DNA of 64,000 nucleotides from Psophocarpus tetragonolobus (taxonomy: Eukaryota; Streptophyta; Magnoliopsida; Fabales; Fabaceae). Below are positions 11,733 through 23,385 of this stretch, piece by piece. Each line of letters opens with the position of its first letter. The stretch's first letter is position 1. The stretch spans positions 9,272,001 to 9,336,000 of the forward strand of contig CM075693.1 of NCBI GenBank assembly GCA_037954015.1. The letters run 5' to 3'. The translations under genes and the position numbers were made by a program. Below the pieces are notes generated by a model. That model was not told the origin of the DNA, ran no database searches, and saw only the letters and a list, made by a program, of their open reading frames with translations.

Positions 11733-13200
11733 TTACAACATTTTGATTTTTCTTTTCTTAAAGTATTTAGTCTTCAAATATTTTTTAAATAATAATTAAA
11801 GAATAAATAGTATATAAATTCCGATAAAAAGTTTTATAATATATAATAAATTAATTAATATTTTTGTAAAAAAAACTATTAATATTTTAATAATAATTAA
11901 TGTAAAATTCATGTATTTGAAAAACAATATGATAATGATTGAATTTGAAATGAAAAAACAATATGATAATGATTGAATTTGAAATGAAAAAATTATAATT
12001 CAAATCCACACTTAAAAGATAGTTTTTTATTAATTTCTAGTTTAATTTTTTAATATTAATAGTACATAGAAATTAAACTAACAATGAAATAAATTTAAGA
12101 ATTTAATTATGATATATTACTAGTGTAAAGTTTGTTATATTGAAAATAAATAAATTTTTATCAATATTATTTTAGTATAAAATTATTTTATATATTTAGA
12201 AATATAAATTTAATTAGATAGAAAATGAAAAATAGACAATAAAATGGTCTTGATACAAGAATCCTAACTAATATAAAACTGAAAGAAGAAATAGCGAAAT
12301 GTATTGATGAATTTGCCGACATATGCATTTATTATTGAAAGGAAAGAAAGGGTAGGTTGTTTGTTTTGTTGTGTAGATGCGGAAAGATAGAAAGGAATCT
12401 GATTCGAATCAAATTGAGAAAAGCGGTGCGTAGTGAGGTGAGAATGAGATGGCCCACTGGGGTTGTAGGAGGGAAAGAAGAATGAAGGTGTTGCGAGATG
12501 TTAGAAGAGTAAGGAGTGTTTGTCTGGGCTTGGGTCATTTGCAATTTGCAATAAGGGTGGTGAGTGGTAAAATGTGAATGCAACAGTGGGAGCCACGGCA
12601 TATTGTTGAAAGTTGAAAGTGAACACGTACGTGAGGTAACGTCCACCCTTTTCTTAATCGCTACTGCTACCGAAGTATGTTGTTGGACACGTCTTCGTCT
12701 TCCCGTTCTCTCTCGCTAACACGGGTCGCTTATCTTTCCTTCCTCTCTCGTTAAAATTTTATTTATCATTATTCTTTTCAAATATTTCTAACTTTTCTTT
12801 ATGAAAATTAAATTAATTATATAATATTTATTTTTGGATTTAATTATTTTTTTTTTTAAAACCTCACTTTTTCAAACAATTTTTTTTATTGCTAAAATTA
12901 AGTTTTTATAATTTTTTTAGAAAATAACTCAATCTAAAAACAAAATCTCAGATTTGGTAGTGTGTAATCCACTCTAATTATGAGGGACCAACCTTTTCCA
13001 AAGAAGGTGAGGCAGAGGACAGAATGGAACCGCTAACCCATTTTACTACCTCTATTCAGAACTCAGTTAAATTACTCAATTTTACAATTCAGTTCTGTAG
13101 TTACATATAAAAATAACGTAAAAATGATTCTAGCTTGAGTTCAAAATTTAGAATTTAATTAGAATAAAAACAGTCCAATACTTTGCAATTTCGACAATTC
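11733..13200. other. DGAT1 upstream region
   Basis: Mostly AT-rich intergenic DNA. A less AT-rich island at about 12330-12760 includes the palindrome CACGTACGTG at 12624-12633 and more ACGT cores near 12638 and 12687. It could be distal promoter, an untranslated exon or a decayed gene end. I could not identify a product on either strand. A short direct repeat of 'aacaatatgataatgattgaatttgaaatgaaaaa' type occurs twice at about 11921-11990. Confidence 0.4.
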
Positions 13201-13229
13201 AATTCTAATGAAAACTTATTAGAAAAATG

Positions 13230-13645
13230 TACTTATTGAAAAACGGTGAATAAATGTTTGTAAGATAACAGGTTTATAAAACTGTTTTCAGTATTTTTGT
13301 ATTTAAAAAGTAAAAAACAGTTTTCGAAAACAATTCCAGTTTTTTGGTTTTTAAAAACTAAGAAACAGAAACAGCTGAAAATAGTTTTGTTTTTCAGATT
13401 TCTATTCTTGTTTTGAAAACTTAAAATACAATCAGAATATGTTGTCTTTTGCTTTTCATTGATGAAATTTTAATTAATATCAACAAGTTTTTCCATTTTT
13501 ACATCTTCAAAACAGTTTTCAAATAACACTTACCAAATAAGGTTTTTTTTTTCTTTTCTTCCCGAAAACAGTTTTTGAAAACTATTCTTTAAAACTCTTT
13601 TCAAAAACTAAAAAACAAAATCAAATCAATCAAGTCCTAAGTTGT
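13230..13645. mobile_element. Non-autonomous repeat family R1 (AACAGTTTTC-rich), copy 1
   Basis: About 400 bp with internal inverted symmetry. The left part contains 'aaaactgttttcagtattt' and the right part 'cagtttttgaaaactattct'. A copy in the same orientation lies at 38400-38785 and an inverted copy at 41640-41965. Shared blocks include 'acaatcagaatat', 'ttccatttttacatcttc' and 'caaataacacttaccaaa'. It is non-coding. Confidence 0.7.
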
Positions 13646-13859
13646 CCAACAAATCCATCAAATGTATTATTGAAAGTATGGCACCGGGAGTACTTACAAA
13701 AGACATTCCATCGCTCAAGTCAATCAAGGTGTTTTAGTATTTTAGGTGAAAATTTACAATACATTTCCTTTTCCTTTTATTCTTGAGACATGGTTAATGT
13801 GACTTTAATGACGTTTTATTTCTCATTAATTGCTCTTTTAAGTTGTATTGTAACTGTTT

Positions 13860-14543
13860 GTGTGTGACAGCTGTAATAAGTCCTCGAATGATTTTTGGAG
13901 TGTTCATATTGCCTTACTTGTGTTAGTTGGTCTTTTCAAGAGAGGTTGATGAGGCTTCCTGTGGTAATGGTTAAAAGGGTGAGCTTGTCTATGGTAAGTC
14001 GTCAGACTTTGGCGTTGTGAGCTATGTGGACGAGCTCATCTATGCCTTTGGACGATCTCGTAGTTCGCAGGTAATCTCTCTGGGTGTGGGACTCATGAGT
14101 GAGGCACTTTGGAAAACGGTTGTCCTGTATAGGACGACCTCGAGGTCGTGAGCGACATTGAGTGACCTCTCAGGTGTACATAAGTCCCCCGAGCTCTGAG
14201 ACTCATGAGCGAGGCGCTAGAGTTCGGACATAAGGTCTACAAAGGCGTGGGTAGAGGTACAGTCACGTGAATGAGGTCTTGCCACATGGCCATCTATTTC
14301 TATCAGTTGTCACATGAAGGGATGTAGGGTAACTTGTGGTCGTTGGATATGGTTGCTTGGAAGTTGATGGGGACCATTGGATGACATCGTCTCTCGTGGC
14401 TGTTGGATGGGGAAGCGATTACTACATGTCGGTTGTTGGATCGGGTTTGGAGAAAACGCGAACAATTAATATAAAAATGGTTCCCTTTCAGCTTGTTAGA
14501 CACACTTTCACTATTTTCTTCTTCATGAGCTCTTCCCTCCTAG
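13860..14543 (+). mobile_element. Left part of an older plus-strand retroelement, interrupted by the gypsy element
   Basis: This GC-richer block carries repeated words such as 'actcatgagtgaggc' and 'gacctcgaggtcgtgagc'. It then has a TATA-like 'atataaaaatgg' at about 14469-14480 and a pyrimidine-rich leader, which looks like the end of an LTR promoter. The sequence breaks at the inner element's end and seems to resume at 22831. The left boundary is uncertain. Confidence 0.45.
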
Positions 14544-15282
14544 TGCATTCTTGCTAATGCTTCTCCCCACTCAAATTTTTCTCACAAAAGGGAAGTATAT
14601 TCATTCAAGTGTAAAATGGTACAAGGAGGTAGAGGAGTTTATTTATAGGAGACGGGAGAAAGGTGGACATCCAACATCAAATCAAGGCCTAAGCAAGAGC
14701 TTAATCAAGTGTTAATTGTGTTAAACGCAATTAGCACATGATCGAGGCAATGGAGATCCAAACATGGTCCTAGATTCAAGGATCTTTTTCCCTCTAAATT
14801 TGAATTTGAATTTTGGAGGGAGTCCACATGGTACCTTAAAATTCAAATTAAAAAATAAGAGCAACAAGAATGGCCAAGTAGTTGCCACCTTGGATGAGAG
14901 AGAGAAATGGCGCTACTTGACAAGGAACCAAAGAGACCCACATGTCTCTCATGCTTCATGTGTGAGTTAAAGGGGTGTGGAACTAACTTAGGGGGTGTGG
15001 TTGACAAAAACCACAAGCCTAAGCTTGTCCAAAAAGGCTTAATCTACTCTACACACTCCACATAAAAGACTAGCAACACCTCCTAAAATAAAAGAAATAA
15101 AAGGCCACAATACAAGGCCAAAAATGAAGCTAAACACACCTCAAAGTTCCAAAATAAAAACATAAACTACAAGGGCTAAAAAAAGAAGACTATGGCCTAA
15201 ATTCTAATATCTTGATGTCCATGAGAAGGTGAGTCTTCTTCCTTCCTTTCTTGTAATAGGACCCTTGCTAGGAAGGAATGCA
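14544..15282 (-). repeat. 3' LTR of the gypsy element, internally deleted
   Basis: In element orientation it begins TGCATTCC directly after the polypurine tract and ends GAATGCA. It aligns with the 5' LTR along most of its length. A block of about 180 bp that the 5' LTR carries (about 21930-22100) is missing between 'atgcttct' and 'cactcaaatt' at about 14565. This explains 739 bp against 922 bp. Confidence 0.85.
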
Positions 15283-15301
15283 TCATCCCCTCCCCCTTGG
15301 T
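15283..15301 (-). other. Polypurine tract of the gypsy element
   Basis: The minus strand reads ACCAAGGGGGAGGGGATGA immediately before the 3' LTR. This is the classic plus-strand priming site and fixes both the orientation and the LTR boundary. Confidence 0.85.
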
Positions 15302-15399
15302 AAGGATTTGACCTCAAATTTGTAGGGTCCTCTTCATCATCAGTACCTACAAAGGGAGATAAATCACATACATTAAAGGTGATACTGACTCCATAATCT

Positions 15400-16380
15400 T
15401 AAGGGAGATCTAATTTATATGCATTATTATTGACTCTCTCTAGGATTTGGAAGGGCCCATATCTTTTGGGGCTAAGTTTGGACTTCCTTTGAGAAGGAAA
15501 TTGATCCTTCATTAAGTGAAGCCATACACAGTCCCTTCATTGAAGATTACTTCCTTCCTCCCCCTATTAGCAGAAGAAGCATACCCTTCTGAATGATGTT
15601 CTATGTTAGTCTAGATCCTCTCATGTAATTTTTTAACAAAATCAGTTATTGTCTCCCTATCTTTATGAAAAGAGTGAGAAAGAGGGAAAAGTAAGAGATC
15701 TAAAGGTGTTAGAGGGTTGAAACCATACACCACTTCAAAAGGAGAATGTTTGGTGGTTTTTTGGGCCAAACTGTTGTATGCAAACTAAACATAGGGAAGG
15801 TATTCATCCCAAGATTTATGGTTGCCTCTAAGAAGTGCCCTCAACATGGTGGATAAGGATCTGTTCACCACCTCAGTTTGACCATCAGTATGAGGGTGAC
15901 AAGTGGTGGAGAACAGGAATTTAATTCCTAGCTTAGTCCATAAAGTTTTTTAGAAATGACTAAGGAACTTCATATCCCTATCAGACACTATGGAAAGGGT
16001 TATACCATGCAAACAAACAACCTCTTTAAAGAAAAGTCTTGCAATGTTATTGGCATCATCTACTTTGTGACAGGTATAAAGTGGGTCATTTTAGAAAATC
16101 TATCTACTACCACAAAGATAGAGTTGCACCTCGTTGGGTACGAGGAAGGCCTAGGAAAAAGTCCATACTGATGTCTAGCCAAGGTGCAGAAGGAGTAGGT
16201 AAAGGTGTGTATAGTCCATGAGGCATTACCTTAGACTTAGCCTGTAAGCAAGGTATGCATCTAGAGCAATGTCTATGAACATATCTTTTCATAGAGGCCA
16301 AAAGAATTTTTCTTGTAAAAGCATAAGAGTTTTATTCATCCCAAAATGCCACATGATCCCACCTTCATTGCTCTCTTTTG
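15400..16380 (-). pseudogene. Gypsy integrase remnant
   Basis: Minus-strand frames, broken by stops, give a Cys-rich zinc-binding piece (HCSRCIPCLQAKSK) and then the catalytic core. The core shows LDISMDFFLGLPRTQRG with the first Asp, SDRDMKFLSHF with the second, and HPHTDGQTEVVNR with the catalytic Glu. FAYNS and FEVVYGFNP-like segments follow. A C-terminal stretch similar to 'VWLHL..' runs toward 15400 with further stops. I see no chromodomain. The domain is recognisable and the gene is dead. Confidence 0.85.
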
Positions 16381-16559
16381 TTAGCAGATTTCTCATAGAT
16401 CCTTAGGGTATGCAAAGTCTGCTGTGTTTGAAAAAATACCCCTAACTAGTGAAGAACCCATCTTGGGTTTTTGATGTAGATGCAGAGGCAACATAAATGG
16501 ATCCAAAATCCTTATCAGAGGTATACATGACCCTAATGTCATCAAATCCTAGAATTTTA

Positions 16560-17720
16560 GCACTCAGTGGCATAAAGAGTATGCCTCATAGACAGGGAAT
16601 TAGCTATCATATTTTGTTTTCCTTTTTTGTATTTGATGACATATGGGAAGGATTCAAGGAATTCAACCCATTTAACATGCCTTTTATTCAACTTGTCTTG
16701 TCCCCTCGGATACTTAAGTGACTCATGGTCATTATGAATGACAAACTCCTTAGGAGCAAGTTAATACTCCTAGGTCTGAAGGGCTCTTATCAGGGTATAA
16801 AACTCTTTGTCATAGATGGGGTAGTTGAGGGGGGCTCCATTAAGTTTTTCACTGAAATATACAATATGATGTCCACCCTACAACAAAATAACTCACACAC
16901 CTACACTAGAGGCATCACATTCTAACTCAAAAGTTTTGGAAAAATCAGGAAGAGCCAAAACTGGTACGTGGGTAAGTTTATCCTTGAAAAAAGAGAAGGC
17001 TTCCACTTGTTTAGCACCCCAAAGGAAAGGAGTATCCTTCTTCACCAACTCATTTATTGTTGAGAAAAGTGTGGAGAAGTTAGGCACAAAGCGCCTGTAA
17101 AAACTTGTGAGACCATGAAAGATTTTTATCTCTGTCATACTTTTTGGGGTGAGCCATTCTTAGATGACTTTGATTTTTTTGGGGTTCACATCAATCCCTT
17201 GAGCATTGACTACAAATCCTAAAAAGGCCACACTCTCAACACAAAAGGTGCATTTTTCAAGGTTGTCAAAAAGGTGGTTGTTCTTAAGTATGTAAAAGAC
17301 TTGCCTAAGATGTCCTAAGTAATCATCTAGGCTCCTACTATACACTAAGATGTCATAAAAATAAACAACACAAAATTTTCCTAATCTCGTAGAACATGAT
17401 TCATTAATCTCATGAAAGTACTAGGGGCATTTGTGAGCCCAAATGGCATCATCAACCATTCATAAAGACCAAATTTTGTCTTAAAAGCGGGTTTCCATTC
17501 ATCACCCTCTTTAATCCTTATTTGGTGATAACTACTTCTAAGATCAATCTTTGAAAATATTTTTGCTCCATGTAGTTCATCCAGCATATCATCAAGTCTA
17601 GGGATTGACTGCCTATTTGATGTTGATATTGTTGATTGCTTTACAATCCACACTCATCCTCTATTGACCATTCTTCTTGGGCATCAACAAGACTAGTACA
17701 GCAGAAGGGTTGAAGCTTTT
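16560..17720 (-). pseudogene. Gypsy reverse transcriptase and RNase H remnant
   Basis: The RT fingers and palm are visible on the minus strand: FSKIDLRSSYHQIRIKEGD, then FGLYEWLMMPFGLTNAPSTF with the MPFGL motif. Next come the catalytic box, KCTFCVESVAFLGFVV and the connection FHGLTSFYRRFVPNFS. RNase H follows with FELECDASSVGV and HHIVYFSEKLNGAPLNYP. The catalytic box, normally YFDDILVYS, reads YFYDILVYS, with the first Asp replaced by Tyr (codon 17355-17357). Stops and frameshifts occur near 17390 and 17650. Confidence 0.9.
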
Positions 17721-18439
17721 TTGAACCTAACCCTTCTCCAATAGATCCTAAACTTGAGATTCAATCTCTTTGGTCTCCATGGGGTTGGTCCTATAGGCAG
17801 GCCTATTAGGAAGCTAGCCCTAGGAACCAAATCAATTTGGTGTTCCATACCCCTAACAGGAGGAAGTCTTTTTGAAACTTCACTAGGGAATACATCACCA
17901 AATTCTTTTAAAAGTTTTTGAACCCTAATAGGAAGATTCTTATTTTCAAGATCTACGGTAGTGCTAGAAACAGAAAAAATAGGGGGGAAAGAAGAGATGC
18001 CTCTTTTTAAAGGAGAATATAGAAAGGTTTATCAATTAAGAGAGACTCTTTTAAGTCCTTTTTTTTTGTTGCAAATAGGCTCTCTTTATTCCAAGCCTTC
18101 TTAGAAAGGACATCACCTTCCAGCTCACTCTCCTTACCCCTTTCAAGCTTTAAGGGTGAAGCTTTTTATGATTTTTTTTATGTTCCCAATCTCTTTTTGG
18201 TTTTTCATGAGAAGTTGATCCTCAGCTACCTGAGTAAGTGTTAGATGATACGACCTTATGCGTTTATCCATATGAGTGAGGATGATTTGGTTTGAGTGAC
18301 TATGGTGAATGACTTTCTTATCAAATTGTCATAGCCTTCCAAGTAAGATGTGACCAGCTTCCATTGGGACTATATCACATAAGATTTCATCATTATAGAA
18401 ATTGGCATTCTTACTTGCTCATTGACTACCATTTCCCCT

Positions 18440-18640
18440 TGCTCATTGACCCACTAAAGTTTATAAGGTTTTGGATGGGGAAGTGGAGTCAAGGCTAGCT
18501 TTTCAACCAACTTAGAGTTACAACAATTGCAACAAACCCATTATCTACAATGAGAGAACATATTTTATCATTTACTTTGCACCTTATGTGAAAGATGTTC
18601 TCCCTTTGAGATTGGGTAAGCTTCAAAGGTTGGCTTCCAA
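18440..18640 (-). pseudogene. Gypsy aspartic protease remnant
   Basis: The minus strand gives CSLIVDNG and, after a frameshift, CCNCCNSKLVEKLALTP. This is the usual gypsy retropepsin pattern of an Asp-X-Gly site followed by a Cys-rich stretch and KLVEKL. The frameshift lies directly after the active-site triplet. Confidence 0.65.
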
Positions 18641-18789
18641 GAAACCTTCTAATCATCAGGAGGTCTCCCTCATATGCATAAACATCTTCATAATCAGAAA
18701 ATGATCCATGATCCCCTTCTTACTCACCTTCACTAGAGGAGGAAGGTGAGCTACTCTCACCACTATGAATATCTTGATCCCTCATGATC

Positions 18790-19860
18790 ATGGTTTTCTT
18801 GTTGGGGCATTGAAAGGAAATGTGGCCTCTCCCAAGATATTTAAAGCACTTTATACTACTTTTCATGGAAGCTAGTAGTAGGGGGTTCTTGTCTACATGA
18901 GATGCTTCTTGGTTTTTGGAATGCTTGAGTGAATCCTCCTTGGGGAAACTCTTGGAAAAGTTCCCCTTGAATTGCTTCTTCCTTGCATAAGGTTAAAAAT
19001 CCTTTTTAATTCCTTTTTCTTTTGACTTGATTCTCAATCTTGATACAAAGTTGTACCAATTCATCTAGGCTCAAATATGAGAAGAGCTCAACTTTATCTC
19101 CAATTTCATTGTTCAACCCACATAAGAACCTAGCCATGGTGGCCTTGGGTTCCTCAATTATGCCAGCCCTTAGAATGAGGAATTCCATGTTTTGTCTATA
19201 CTCCTCTATGCTTAGGTTTTGTTGCCTAAACCTTTGGAGTCTATCCAAAAGGTCTCTCTCATAGTAAAAGGGTATATGTCTTTTCCTTAGAGCACTTTTC
19301 AAATCATTCCAATATTTAATAGAAGGCATATGAGTTCGGGCTCTTTCATTGGTTACACCCACCCACTAATGCATGGCATGCCCTTAGAAGCTAAGGGTTG
19401 CCAAGGAAACTTTCTTCTTCTCTCTTATTTCATGACAACAAAACAATTGTTCTACCTTGCCTTCCCAATCAAGGCAGACTTCCACATCTTCTCTTCCATG
19501 GAATGGAGGAAGATCAACTCTTGGCTCCCTTGTTGGGGCCATATGTTCATGCATATGAGAATGAGAATGGTCTCTCCTTCTAGGCCCCTCATCATAGTAC
19601 TCTTTTTCACTCTGACTAAACTTCTTAGAGGGAGATCTATACTCTATGTTTTTCTCTTTTCTTTCTCACTCTCTTTTTCCTCTCTTCTCTCTTTTCTTTT
19701 TCTTTCCTCTTTCTCTCTTTTCTCTAATTCTTTATCTCTTTTTTTTCTCTTTCTTCCTTTTTACGTTTTCTTTCTTTTTTCTTCTTCTTTCTTCTTTTTC
19801 CTCACGCCTCAACCTCTTTTCCATTATCCACTCATGAAAATCCATTGTAAGATGATCAAG
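18790..19860 (-). pseudogene. Gypsy gag remnant
   Basis: The N-terminal part (about 19649-19850) is extremely rich in Glu, Lys and Arg after a start-like MDFHEWIMEKRLRREEKEE, and looks like a charged coiled coil. The capsid-like domain, open at 19006-19362, contains YWNDLKSALRKRHIP, LQRFRQQNLSIEEYRQNM and MARFLCGLNNEI, as in retrotransposon gag proteins. The zinc knuckle at about 18800-18855 reads CFKYLGRGHISFQC, so the second Cys of CX2CX4HX4C is Tyr. Frames between the parts are broken. Confidence 0.85.
19649..19803. repeat. Polypyrimidine tract on the plus strand
   Basis: About 155 bases of almost pure C and T. On the minus strand this is the purine-only stretch that encodes the charged start of gag, so it has a coding origin rather than being a simple satellite. 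Confidence 0.8.
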
Positions 19861-19869
19861 AGAGTTGAA

Positions 19870-21880
19870 CTTAGAAGGATTTCTTTGGTTAGCACTCTTT
19901 TTTCTTGAAAAACTTGCATGTGAGTGATGAGAGAGTACTTGGAAGCTAATTACTAAAGGTTAGGTCGAAAAAGGTTCAAGCGAAACTCTCTTATCTTTTT
20001 TGTTTTCTCCCTAAAAGGCTAAGTGAGTCTTTGGAACTCAAGCCTTGAACTACACGAATTTTGCAAAGAAAAAATTAAAAAAAAAGAAAGTAAAAGTGTA
20101 GGGGACTAAAACATGCTCCTAGGAGGTGATGAAGGTAGTGTACCACTTTCTCCTTCACACCTTAATTCTGAGAAACTAACAAATGAAATAAAGCTATTAC
20201 AAACAAATGGAGTGACCATTAAGGTATCAACACTCCTAAAATGAATACAAATAAATGAGAGCAAAATTTAAAGAAACAAGGTCTTCAAGTCTTCCTCCTA
20301 TCTCCCACAAGTGTATGCCCTCAATGCCTTGCTTTCTCCCTTGCTCAAGTCCTTGGCTTGGTTAACACCAACACCTCCTAGAATTCTACCCTTGTGGTAT
20401 GCTCCTTTTCCAAGCTTTTCTACAAAAAAAAATGACACCACACCAAGCACAAAGAAAGGATACAAGAATACAAGCAATAAAAAGCACAAAAGAAGTAATA
20501 GGAGATTTTTTCCAAGTGGAAAGATAAATTGAGAAAAAAATAGAAAGATTATGAATCAAGACAAGCTAAAATTAAAGATAAGAAAGAGGTAGGTAGACAA
20601 TTTGAAGGTCTTAGAAGAGTTCTAAAATAGAATAAGAACTAAAAAATAAAATGACTCAAAATATTTTTAAAAATTGCATAAAAATTATAAGCTATGGTCG
20701 AATAGTATAGAGGCCTTGGAAAGCACAATTAGACCATCTTGAACTCCTTTTTGCAATTTTATTTGGTTTGCTATCAGGTACGCCTAATTCTACTTTTTAT
20801 CTTTTAGTATTTTTCACTTTTGTTTTGTTTTATGCTTTGTTTTGATGATTCTTTTTATCTTTTTTTTTAATGTTAGATGTACCTAATGACTTGTTTTAGA
20901 TTGCAAATTTTGTGAAAACTAAAGAGGTCTTAAACACTTTACCAAAACACCAAGCTAAGGCACATAAAATTTGAACTAAAATGCAATAAATGAAAACACA
21001 ACAAGTAACTCTAGTGTACTAAAATTTAGAAGTGATTTAGGTAGTGTTTTATGAGACTTTGGTTGATGTTTTGACACTTGCTTGTTTGCACAAGAATAGC
21101 CTAATGACATGCCAATTTTCTCTTACACTCCAACAAAAAATCCACTTCGCAATAAGGCACATACAAGAGCTACTAAATTTATGAACACACAACACATGAT
21201 TGAAATTGAGCACTAAACGTTTTTTTAAAATTTTTTTTAGAGGAACATGCTTAAGCTATAAGCATGAGAGACTTCTTTGGAAGACGTACTCAAGAGGTAA
21301 GAACCTCTTAGATGCTCAATTTTAAAGAAGGATCAACACACTTTTAGAATATAAAACAAGGGAAAAAATAAGAATTGAAACCTAAAAAAATTGATATGAC
21401 ATAATATGACTAAACATGACTTCTATTAAAAAAAATTAAGAGTATAAAATTTTAAAATAAAGTCCTAAAAAACAAAAATAAAAATAGAACACAATTTTTA
21501 CCAAAGGAATTGTGAAATTGAGGCCAAAGTGCTTGACCACAACACTGTGAATTTCGCCACAACAATGTGGATTTAAGATAAAGTGCTTTTTAGGCAAACT
21601 CAATCCACAAGAATCCACACACTTAAGGATAAGGCTGAAAATATTAGGAATCCTAAATGGAAAATTTGATTCAATGGATAGAATTAGAAAATTGAACCAA
21701 AAAATTGAGAGCAAACATCATATAATTTGTGCAATAAATTTAAACAACACAACAATAAGACAACATTAAAGACAAAAGGAAATGATGAACAACAAGGAAG
21801 TTCTTAAAATGAAAATATAATTGAGATCAAGTAGAATAAGGAATTCAAAATTAAAAAGATTAAAGGGAGAAGATGAACAT
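19870..21880 (-). other. Gypsy leader between primer site and gag
   Basis: AT-rich internal sequence of the element with only short, unconserved frames. I see no env-like gene and no other domain. Confidence 0.5.
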
Positions 21881-21889
21881 GTAGAGGGA

Positions 21890-21903
21890 GGCTCTAGAAA
21901 CCA
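21890..21903 (-). other. Probable primer binding site of the gypsy element
   Basis: The minus strand reads TGGTTTCTAGAGCC five bases after the LTR end. The site complementary to initiator tRNA-Met in many plant retroelements reads TGGTATCAGAGCC. The match has one substitution and one extra base, so the assignment is likely but decayed. Confidence 0.6.
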
Positions 21904-21908
21904 AATGA

Positions 21909-22830
21909 TGCATCATTACTGATGCTTCTTACATGATCTACTTCTAGAAAGGTTCAAGGTAGAAGATGAATGGTAGAAGAGGTAAGAATGGTGGTGGTAG
22001 TGCCACTCTAGGAAGAGATAATTCATTGAAGGAGTTTGCCACAAGGAAAAGAGCCCTTGATAAAAGCCACAGAGAACTCTCAAAAAGAGAGAAAGGAGAC
22101 ACTCAAATTTTGCTCACAAAAGGGAAGTATATTCATTCAAGTGTAAAATAGTACAAGGAGATGGGGGATGTTATTTATAGGAGATGGGAGAGGATGGACG
22201 TCCAACATCAAATCAAGGCCCAAACAAGAGCTTAATCAAGTTTTAATTGTGTTAAACACAATTAGCACATGATCAAGGCAAGGGAGATCCAAACATGGTA
22301 CTAAATTAAAGGATCTTGGTTCCCTCTAAATTTGAATTTGAATTTTGGAAGGAGTCCACATAGCACTTCAAAATTCAAATTAAAAAATGAGAACAACAAG
22401 AATGGCCAAGTAGGTGCCACCTTGGAGGAGAGAAAGAAATGGCGCCACTTAAGGGGGAACCAAGGGGACCGACATGTCTCTCATGCTTTATATGTGAGTT
22501 AAAGGGGTGTAGAACTTACTTAGGGGGTATGGCTGACAAAAATCACACACCTAAGCTTGTCCAAAAAGAGTCAATATACTCTACACACTTCACATAAAAT
22601 AGTAGCAACACCTCATAAAACAAAAGAAATAAAAGGCCATACTACAAGGCCAAAAATGAAGTTAAACACACTCTAAGTTTCAATATAAAAACATAAACTA
22701 CAAGGACTAAAAAAACAAGATTATGATGTCCATGAGAAGGTGAGGTCTTCTTGCCCCTTCTCTTTCCATATCTTCTTCAATCCTCCTAGCCATAACCCTT
22801 GTAATAGGACCCTTGCTAGGGAGGAATGCA
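21909..22830 (-). repeat. 5' LTR of the gypsy element
   Basis: In element orientation it starts TGCATTCC at 22830 and ends ATGCA at 21909, giving short terminal inverted repeats. It is homologous to 14544-15282. In well-aligned stretches I see roughly one difference per ten bases, so the element is not recent. Confidence 0.85.
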
Positions 22831-23385
22831 TAATTTCCTATGTGGTTAAGTCTTTTGCAACTGTGTTCTTGTGTCCTTGCCTTTACGTGTGTGTTCTTCG
22901 TTGCCTTCCTTCTACAAGGTACGATCCCTTGTGTATTGTGTCTTCTTCCCTGTTCATCGTGTCATTCATCTTCTTCTTTGTCTTGGGGTATATATTTTTT
23001 CCTAGCCTTTGTGAATGATGTCTTCTAATTTTGGGGAGGGTTTTATGTGTAAGAAGAAGAAGGGGTATTTGCTGCCTTAGGAGATTTTGGGGATAGGCGA
23101 GGATGTGAGTTCTTCTAACATGTCTTCTGAGAGGGCGGTGCTAGAGGCTTCATCTTCGGCCTCTGATAGCACTGGGCTATCCCCTGGATTGGGAGGTCTA
23201 GGGATGTTGGTGTGACATCGTAGGGGGTCAGAGTGATGGATGAGAAAGTTGTCCTAGTGAAGTCTAGGGTTGTAAAGGAGAAGGGAAAATAAAATAAGGG
23301 GGTAGAGGTTCTAAAGAAAAGAGGAGGAAACCGTAAAAGGGCATATTTGTCGCCATTGGATGTCCTTGGGTACACCATTTAAAGT
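22831..23385 (+). mobile_element. Right part of the older plus-strand retroelement
   Basis: A pyrimidine-rich leader continues from the left fragment. It leads to an ATG at about 23020 (MSSNFGEGFMCKKKKGY, then a stop) and a Ser-rich stretch, SSERAVLEASSSASDSTG, at about 23120-23180. This resembles the N-terminal part of plant retroelement proteins, but I cannot name the family. The frame is broken and the homology ends near 23385. Confidence 0.4.

Larger units (their letters stand above)
14544..22830 (-). mobile_element. Ty3/gypsy LTR retrotransposon, full length but degenerate
   Basis: The element is read on the minus strand. The 5' LTR is 21909-22830, the primer site 21890-21903, the gag remnant about 18790-19860, and the pol remnant about 15400-18640 in the order protease, RT, RNase H, integrase. 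The polypurine tract is at 15283-15301 and the 3' LTR at 14544-15282. Integrase following RNase H identifies Ty3/gypsy. Frames are broken by many stops and frameshifts, so it cannot encode working proteins. The total length is 8287 bp. No clear 5-bp target duplication was seen: CCTAG lies outside the low end and TAATT outside the high end. The LTRs differ by many substitutions and indels, so the insertion is old. Confidence 0.92.

Noticed and set aside
14336..14557. Plus-strand frame MVVGYGCLEVDGD
   Set aside because: It lies in an LTR-like promoter region with no conserved domain.
19330..19908. 192-residue plus-strand open frame
   Set aside because: It is the complement of the gypsy gag and its purine tract, giving a Ser/Leu/Phe-rich nonsense protein.
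14539..22835. Target-site duplication for the gypsy element
   Set aside because: The bases outside the two ends (CCTAG and TAATT) do not match, so no duplication is claimed.
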